Shown here piece after piece: positions 1-9,500 of a stretch of 11,392 nt of DNA. This DNA is from CAZLQF01 sp964561545 (GTDB taxonomy: Bacteria > Bacteroidota > Bacteroidia > CAILMK01 > CAYYUA01). A program made the position numbers and the translations under genes. Each line of letters begins with the position of its first letter. Position 1 is the stretch's first letter. The DNA lies in NCBI GenBank assembly GCA_964561545.1, contig CAZLQF010000055.1, positions 1 through 11,392 on the forward strand, given 5' to 3'. The notes beneath the pieces are model-generated. The model worked only from the letters and a program-made list of their open reading frames with translations, was not told the origin of the DNA and did not search any database.

Positions 1-1
1 C

Positions 2-586
2 GTGCATCTCACCTACATCAGCATTGGTTACAGGACTGCTTATGTAACGCCAGCCGGAACTGCCCGTGGCAACTTGTTCCATAACAATTTGCGTATTAAC
101 CGATCCACTGTTACCACCACTGAAATCATCGAGGTACGCTGCTCCGCTTGGCGTTGCCAGTAACCTTAAAATAGCGTTTCCACTGCTATTCAGGGTTCCG
201 GCTGCAGCATCGAAATTACTTTCAATAGCCAGTTCATCGTTCAAGGTGATTTGGGTACCACTCTTATTCATGATTGCAGAATTAACCCTCGTTTCTCCTG
301 TCATAAAGGCAGATGAAGAGCCGGTAAATGCCAACGTACCATCGCCTATATCCTTCATACCACTATTTATCAGATTGCCTTCAATCGATAACGCAGAGCC
401 TGCGTTAATGGTCAAGCTTGCACAGGGGCCTACTTCCACATCTCTGGAGGTAACATTGGATGCTACAGCGGGTGCATTCATGTCATCTGCAACAACAGCA
501 TCAACAGATGCACTTGGAACACCATTGGTCCAGTTGCTTCCATCCACCCAGCTACTGCTACTGCTTCCATTCCATACGGTAACATT
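2..586 (-). other. C-terminal-side beta-rich region, cut by the window edge (residues 3603-3797)
   Basis: Begins 'VWNGSSSSSWVDGSNWTNGVP', the (T/V)W.G..S..W.D..NW..G.P pattern found ahead of the C-terminal sorting domain in many T9SS proteins. It continues with alternating short strands ('LTINAGSALSIEGNLI', 'GTLAFTG', 'LNDELAIESNF', 'AAAGTLNSNG'), which suggests a right-handed beta-helix or similar repeat fold. The last residues ('GSSGWRYISSPVTNADVGE') are also typical of the stretch preceding a final module. No stop or sorting motif is reached by position 2. Confidence 0.65.
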
Positions 587-3500
587 TTCCCTTATCCTTA
601 TATCATCTATAGCAATGCCTTCTTGCTGTACAATGCCATCTGTTTGGATAACAAACCTCATCCTAACATTACTGGCATTGCCAAGGGAAGCAAGCGGAAC
701 TTGAATAGCAGAAAGCTGCCAGCAATTGGTTTGATCACCATCCCAAACATCCTTGTTGCCATTGTTGTACCAATTTACACCCATTCCTGAAGCGCCTAAC
801 TTATTCCAGTTGTCACCATCTTCGGAATATTCAATCCAATACTCATCAATTCCAGCTTCCACTTCAAATTTGTGATAGAACAGCAGGTGTGGATCATTAC
901 CAAAGCTGGTTAAATCAAAGCAAGGTGACGTAACATAGGATGTTTCATTGCTATTATAATTACCATCCAAGTCAGTGACCAATGCATTTTGGCCAGCTTT
1001 GGCATCATCTAATTTAGAATTATTGGGCTGGCCAACTTCCCAAGAACTATTAGTACCTGATGTGATCCAGTTACCAACGCCACTTTCAAAGCTCATGTTA
1101 TAGGGGTAACTGCTAACAATGGTTTTATTGAATACAGAAGTGCTACTGGAGTCGTTGGTATTGACATTGTCCGTTCCAAGATCCGTCCAGGAGACAATGT
1201 TGTAATTCTGCCCAACGTTGGACAAGTCTGCGCCAGCAGTAAAGGTATAGTCAACGGTAGAATCCGGTGCTAAATCACTTCCAATTTGTAGCGTTTCGCT
1301 AACGCTGGCATTGTTGTCAACTCTAAATAACACAGGAATACTGGTGCCACTTGAAATGGTATCAGTTCCAAAGTTTTGGACGGTAACAGCTACCGTTTCA
1401 TTAGCGCCAAGGCTGCAACCGGATGTGGGTTGATTGATTGAAGCAACGCCTGGATCAACGGGTGCTGTTTTGGAGATTTGAATATCATCAACAAATATCC
1501 GCTGTTGGTTAGCATCACTGAAACCATGGAAACCTAAGTGATAGGCACCATTACTGGATGGCGTGAATACTGCAGCGGCCTTTTTGTAAGATGTGTTGGT
1601 AATATTGGTGTCACTGTAAACGGTATTGTTCATGGCTGATGCCATCTGATCCGTTCCCAGTTGAACTTCCAGTTTTTCCTGGGCTGATGATCCACTACCT
1701 CTGTAGTAGAAGACCAATTCATAGGCTTGTCCTCCTGTTAATTGCAATTCGGGTGTAAACAACCAGTCGTCCATAGCCAATGAAGGATTCCATCGAATGG
1801 TTGCAGCATTGGGTGCAGAACGGTCCCCCGAGGAAGAAGTTTCCCATTCGTAGGCATCGCCGTTAACGTTTTGTGGCTGATAATCACAAGGAAGTTCAGG
1901 AGCCGTCACTCCATCAAAGTCTTGTGTATAAGGGAAACTACTGATAACAGGAGGCTGGCATTCGGTAGTAAAGGATACCGGACCAACAATAGCACTTGTA
2001 TCACCCGGGCTGCATACTTCCTTAACATACACATCATAAGTGGTTTCATCCATTAAGCCGGTAATGGAAGTATCCGAACTTCCGGAAACGGCAACAGAAG
2101 TGCCCATTCCGGGTGAAAAACCACTTTGACCGTATTCAACCACCCAGGTGCTGGAACTGTTGTTTTCGGTCCAATCAATGTCAGCTGATTGAAAATCAAT
2201 ATTGGAAACACCCAGGTTACTTGGTTCAGGACAAGTGAAGATGGAAATATCGTCAAAGGAACGGCCATCCGTAGCCACTGGGAAGTTGTCCTCTTGTCCA
2301 AACCTTACCTGGAAGGTCGAACTCAGTGATTGTCCTGCACCAGCAAGTTCACTTGAGATATCAACGGTAACCTCAACATAATTGGGATCAGCATTGACGG
2401 TTGTCAAATCATAGACCTGAACCCAGGGATCCGAATCACTACCCCTGATCCAGACCCTGTCATTGGCCTGGTCTTCATCTCCATACTCACGGTGGTTAAA
2501 TTTCATGGTAACGTTATTGTTACCCACATAACTGCTCATATTTATTTCAAGGATCAAGTCATTAACCGTATTATTTCCCGATGGATCACGGTCTAATGTA
2601 GCGGCATTGCTACCCGAGTTTGCAGTAATGCTACCACTCGAAAAACGCAGCCTACCTTGCTGATCTGAGCTATTAAACTTCCAATTTGCTTCATTTACAC
2701 CACAGAGACTTGCTCCATCTGAATAGGTCCCGCTAAAGGATTCAAAGCCTTCATTGTAGGGCAAAGTAATTGGAGCCAATGCGGAACATTTAGTATTAAA
2801 TGAACTTGGACCAATAAAACTGCTGGTATCCCCATTACAATTTTCTCTTACATAGAAATCGTATTGGGTACCCGGATTCAAGCCCGTTATCGTATACATG
2901 GTATCCGTAACCGTAACCTGGGTACCATTGCCCAAACTAAATCCGCTTGTGCCATAAGCTACGGTCCAGGAAGAGCCTGTAGGACCGGAAGTCCAGCTTA
3001 TATCAGCTGAGTCTGCATATACATTGTCCGTTCTTAGATTTTGAGCCGGTGCACATGCAGGACCTTCTTTAATGGTAACATCATCAAAATTGAAATTATC
3101 GAAATCCTGACCACTACCACTGATCATGTTGAACCTTAACCTAAAATCCGCGGTAAGGCCTTGGGTAATAATGGCACTGTCAATGGTAAAGGAATTCGGT
3201 GCCGAGTTACCATCATAATTTCTGATGTTTATCCATTGACTTCCATTCCAATAATCAACATCAATGTTATCGGCAGATTCCGGATCGTTACCACAATTGC
3301 TATTATCACCCTGTCTGAAATTCCAGGATACTGTAACCGATGGCAATCCTGATACATCAACTTTAGGGGTTTCAGCAATTACACCATCAACCCCATCTAT
3401 TTGTAAATGGTTGGTTGAGTTGCCACTGCAATTGGTGGTAACGAAGATATCCGTACTATTGGATCGGCTCCAGCAATTTGGAAAACCGCTACTGAAATCC

Positions 3501-6500
3501 TGTACATAAGGTACAGCCTTGGTAGCACATAATGTATTGAATGTTACCGGACCAATAAAGTTGCTGGAATCCGAAGCACTGCAAACCTCCCTTACATAAA
3601 CATCATATTGCGTATTTCCCGTTAATCCACTGAGGTTGTAAGTAGTGCTGTTGGCAACTTCTTGAGTACCATTGCCCAATGCAAACCCGCTGGTACCATA
3701 TTCAATGATCCAGCTTGAACCGGAGGCATTTGAGGTCCAATTGATGGTAGCTGAGTCCGACTTAATGTTAGATGCACTTAAATTGGAAGGATCCGGGCAT
3801 GGAATTTCCTCAATGGTGATGTCATCAAATGAGCGTCCGTCCGCTGTTAAACTTACATTATCTTCCTGACCAAACCTTACTTGGAAGGTGGAAGTAAAGG
3901 ATTGTCCATTGTTTGAAAGGATCGAGGATATGTTCAAAGGACCTACCGTTTGATAACTACCGGTAGAATTTGCCGCAAGGTCATAGATGCCGATCCAATT
4001 GTCGTTATTGCTGCCCCTTATCCAAACACTGTCATTGGCATTGTTTTCATCGCCATATTCCCGGTGAGCAAATGACAAGAAGATGTTGGCATTGCCCGTG
4101 TAATTGCTCATATTAACAGTGGTAATCAAATTATTTTTTGAACTACCACCCGGATTGTGCAATCCGGCCGCTTGGGAACCACTGTTAACAGTAATACCAG
4201 ACGAAGTAGAGAAAACAAGCTCACCGCCGGGTTCTGCCGAATAACTCCAATTGGCACCGTTTACGTCACAGAATATTGCACTACCCTGATAGCTACCACC
4301 AACGGATTCAAAGCCTTCCTTGTATGGAAGCGTAATGGCAGCCCTTGGTTGACAAGTAGTCGTAAAGGATTGAGGCCCTTCAAACGGACTTTCACTGCCT
4401 GGGCCACAAATTTCTTTCACATAAAAATCGTAGGAAGTATTTTCGGCTAATCCGGAAATGGTAATCGTGGTATCTGTTAGCCCACTGATGGTTGTACCAT
4501 TGCCTAAACTAAATCCGGATGTACCGTATTCAACTTCCCATTCCGTACCGCCTGATGGACCAGAGGTCCACTGAACTACTGCACTGTCGCCTCCGGTACT
4601 TAATACGCTCAAATTAGTTGGACGTAAGCAATTGGTAATCTCTTCGTAAGATACATCATCAATGAAAATGTCATCGCCTGATGTGTTCTTACCATGCAAA
4701 AAGGCTATGTAATTGTTGCCGGCTGTATATCCAGCACCAAAGTTTACAATGAATTCCTGCCAGCTTGCATTTAAATTATTGATCGTATCAAAATGGGTGA
4801 ACGATCCGGGATTGTTGGGATCCGTTACCGTACCTACGTAAAGTACGTTGATGGTATCGTCTCCATAAGCGTTGAAACGAACCCGGTTGTTTTGAGACGT
4901 AAGATCGCTCAATTCAGGCGTGAACAGCATGGCCGTATCAGTTGCTGAACTATCACTATCCAGCCTTATGCTGTTCGGAGCCGAATTGGCACTTGGTGAA
5001 TTGCCATCATAACTCTCAACGCTGTTTCCGGAAGTGGCATAGCCATTCCAGCAATTGGGTAAAGCAGGGGCGGTTACCCCATCAAACTTCTCTACCAATG
5101 GCCTGGAGAATGCTGTGCATTCGGTGGTAAATGTGGCCGGACCAATGAAAGCACTCGTATCTCCCGCTCCACAAATTTCTCTTACGTATACGTCAAAGGT
5201 GGTTCCGGACATTAAGCCCATTAACGTATCAGGATTATTGGATGTGTAGACTTTCGTACCATTACCGGGTGTAAATCCACTTGGGCCGTATTCAAGCTCC
5301 CAATTACTGCCGCGACCTCCGTTGGTCCAGCTTACTTCGGCTGAACTTGTGTCCAGGGTAGCGGCCATCACATTGGATGGATCGGGGCAAGTAACTTCAT
5401 ACAACCTTACATCATCATATGAACGGCCATCTGTGGTGAATTGGAAGTTATCTTCCTGACCAATTCGAACCTGGAAGCTCGAACTAAAGGACTGACCCGC
5501 ATTGGACAAGGCATCGGATACGTTGATATCAGCGCTATCATAATTGGACGAAGAATTGGCTTCCAGATCGAAAACACCAACCCAAGAATCGTTTTTGCTA
5601 CCTCGTACCCATACGCTGTCATTATCACTGTTTTCATCCCCATATTCACGGTGGAAGAAACTTAAGTGTATATAATTGTTCCCAACAAAATTGCTCATAT
5701 CGAAGGTACCAATGAAGTAGTTTACTGAGGAACCACCGGGATTGTGCAATCCAACGGATTGGGTACCCCTATTGGGACTATGCGAGCCATTGAAGATCAA
5801 CTCACCTCCTGATGTACCACTGTATTCCCAATCAGCACCATTCCTGTCACAGAATTGAGCACTGCCCGTGTAAGTACCGCTGAATGTTTCAAAATCTTCA
5901 TAATAAGGGAGCATTAAGGCAGATAAAGGTGAGCAACTGGTGGAGAAAGTAAGCGGCCCTACGAAACTACTGGTATCTCCAGCGCCACAAAGCTCCCTTA
6001 CATAAACATCATATTGCGTAACACTATTCAAGCCGTTTATGGTTGCATTGTTGGTGTTTAATCCGGTAATTCTATTACCATTGCCAAGGGTAAATCCTGT
6101 TGAATCATAAGCAACTTCCCATTGACCACCAAGACCTCCGGAATCCCAGGTAATAACAGCACTATCAGCTGCAATATTGCTTGCAGTAATATTACTGGGC
6201 GGTATACAACTGGGGCATGCCACGCTGTCGGTATACATAGTGGACCCATCGGAAAAGTTACTTGCATCGGCAACCTGGAATATCGTATCTCCTACGGTAT
6301 TTTTGAATTGGAATGAGATCTCACTATCAAATGAACCACTGTTCCATACCAATTCTACTCCGGCAGAATCACACAATACCGTGCTTTCCGTTGCCGATGA
6401 GCCTCCCGTAAAATTATCGCCTATCGTATCTACCATAGCGCCATTTTGCAACACAAAGATACTGGCTCCATTCCATCCATCACCAAAATCATCCTGCATA

Positions 6501-9500
6501 TCGAAGGTATACTGACAACCCGGGTTGGCACATTCGGTAATAAAAGTGACCGGGCCCCCGAAATTACTGGTATCGCCAGGACCACAAACTTCCCGGACGT
6601 ACACATCATAACCTGTGATACTGCTTAAGCCTGATATATTTGTAAAGGTATCAGTTAGGCCGGAAATCCTGGTACCATTGCCAAGGGTAAATCCTGCAGG
6701 GCCGTAAGCAACTTCCCATTCGGTTCCGAATCCTCCAGAGTTCCAGTTTATGTCAGCACTATTGGTTGTAATGTTACTGGCGCTTAAGTTAGAGGGTGCA
6801 ACACAAGCAGGACCTTCTTTAATGACCACACTATCAATCTGCCATGCATCTATCGTTCCATCCACCTGATCAAACCTTACTTTAAAGGAATCGGTAAGGG
6901 CACCAGAACCAACTAAAAAGCTGTCTTGTTGAAAACTTTGCGGTATGGATCCATCATAATTTTTGGCCTGAACCCACTGAGATCCATCCCAATAGTCAAT
7001 ATGGAAATTTTCACTATCTTCCGGATCATTGTTACAAACGCCTGCACCAATGTAATACAACACCCTTACACTAGATACACTTGAAGCAGCTACCTCAGCC
7101 GTTGTAACTTGTTCCGATTGTGTTAATTCAAGTACATCATTCCTGCTTCCACAATTACTTACCGTGGTAACATTATTTGCATCGCTTCTGCTCCAACAGA
7201 CAGGGAACCCATTGCTAAAATCATTCACATTAGGGAGGGCCTTCAATTGACATTGTGTTTGGAAACTTAACACAGGAGAATAGCTGCTCGTATCTCCCCC
7301 ACTGCAAACTTCCTTCACATAGGCATCATAATTGGTTCCGGAACTCAGGCCTGTTATGGTAACCTGGGTATCAGCTACACTGAGGGTATTTCCATTACCC
7401 AAAGTAAAACCGCTTGTACCGTATTCCACAATCCATGAAGTGCCAAGAGCACTTGATGACCAACTTAGTGTTGCTGAATCTGTATAAGTAGCATCAGCCC
7501 TGACAGTTTGTGGGAATAGACATGAAGGACCTTTTTCAATCACCACACTATCTATCTGCCATTCATCTGCTGTTCCGCTACCCGAAGTATTGATACGGAA
7601 CTTGAAGTCAGCAGGCAACCCATTGGAATTGGACACGAGGAAACTATCTTTTGTGAAAGAATTAGGTGATTCCGAACCTCCTTCATAAGATTTTTCCGTA
7701 ACCCATTGCGTACCGTCCCAGTACTCAAAATCAATGTTATCAGAGGATTCTGTTCCACTATTGCAGATATCACCCCAATAGAAAGAGACTTTCACCACAT
7801 TTTCCGCACTTGCATCAACTTCAGCCGAAGTCGCAGTTTCATCGGCTGCCATATCCAATACATTGGACCTGCTTCCACAGCTTGCCTGAACGGAAACATT
7901 GCTTGCAGAAGAGCGGGACCAGCAATTGGGGAAAGTACCACTATTAAAATCCTGTACATAAGTCAAAGCCTTGGCACCGCACAATGTTGTAAACGTCACG
8001 GGTCCGGCAAAATTGCTGGAATCCGAAGCACTGCAAACCTCCCTTACGTAAACATCATATTGGGTATCTGACATTAATCCTCCAAGGTCGTAAGTAGTGC
8101 TGTTGGCAACCTCTTGCGTACCATTGCCCAATGCAAACCCGCTGGTACCATATTCAATGATCCAGCTTGAACCGGAGGCATTTGAGGTCCAATTGATGGT
8201 AGCTGAGTCCGACTTAATGTTAGATGCACTTAAATTGGAAGGATCCGGGCATGGAATTTCCTCAATGGTGATGTCATCAAATGAGCGTCCGTCCGCTGTT
8301 AAACTTACATTATCTTCCTGACCAAACCTTACTTGGAAGGTGGAAGTAAAGGATTGTCCATTGTTTGAAAGGATCGAGGATATGTTCAAAGGACCTACCG
8401 TTTGATAACTACCGGTAGAATTTGCCGCAAGGTCATAGATGCCGATCCAATTGTCGTTATTGCTGCCCCTTATCCAAACACTGTCATTGGCATTGTTTTC
8501 ATCGCCATATTCCCGGTGAGCAAATGACAAGAAGATGTTGGCATTGCCCGTGTAATTGCTCATATTAACAGTGGTAATCAAATTATTTTTTGAACTACCA
8601 CCCGGATTGTGCAATCCGGCCGCTTGGGAACCACTGTTAACAGTAATACCAGACGAAGTAGAGAAAACAAGCTCACCGCCGGGTTCTGCCGAATAACTCC
8701 AATTGGCACCGTTTACGTCACAGAATATTGCACTACCCTGATAGCTACCACCAACGGATTCAAAGCCTTCCTTGTATGGAAGCGTAATGGCAGCCCTTGG
8801 TTGACAAGTAGTCGTAAAGGATTGAGGCCCTTCAAACGGACTTTCACTGCCTGGGCCACAAATTTCTTTCACATAAAAATCGTAGGAAGTATTTTCGGCT
8901 AATCCGGAAATGGTAATCGTGGTATCTGTTAGCCCACTGATGGTTGTACCATTGCCTAAACTAAATCCGGATGTACCGTATTCAACTTCCCATTCCGTAC
9001 CGCCTGATGGACCAGAGGTCCACTGAACTACTGCACTGTCGCCTCCGGTACTTAATACGCTCAAATTAGTTGGACGTAAGCAATTGGTAATCTCTTCGTA
9101 AGATACATCATCAATGAAAATGTCATCGCCTGATGTGTTCTTACCATGCAAAAAGGCTATGTAATTGTTGCCGGCTGTATATCCAGCACCAAAGTTTACA
9201 ATGAATTCCTGCCAGCTTGCATTTAAATTATTGATCGTATCAAAATGGGTGAACGATCCGGGATTGTTGGGATCCGTTACCGTACCTACGTAAAGTACGT
9301 TGATGGTATCGTCTCCATAAGCGTTGAAACGAACCCGGTTGTTTTGAGACGTAAGATCGCTCAATTCAGGCGTGAACAGCATGGCCGTATCAGTTGCTGA
9401 ACTATCACTATCCAGCCTTATGCTGTTCGGAGCCGAATTGGCACTTGGTGAATTGCCATCATAACTCTCAACGCTGTTTCCGGAAGTGGCATAGCCATTC

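Larger units (their letters stand above)
3666..5902. repeat. Exact 2237-bp direct repeat, copy 2 (C-terminal copy)
   Basis: Second copy, separated from the first by 2215 bp of non-identical sequence coding for Fn3-D1-Fn3-D2-Fn3-E-Fn3. The offset is a multiple of three, so the duplicated protein segment (about 745 residues) is the same in both places. It covers most of B3, then Fn3, C2, Fn3, B4 and half of an Fn3. Confidence 0.95.

Noticed and set aside
66..704. 212-codon open frame on the plus strand
   Set aside because: It runs antisense to the well-supported MAM-like and beta-rich tail of the giant gene. The translation has no recognisable domain, and its composition is explained by the complementary codons.
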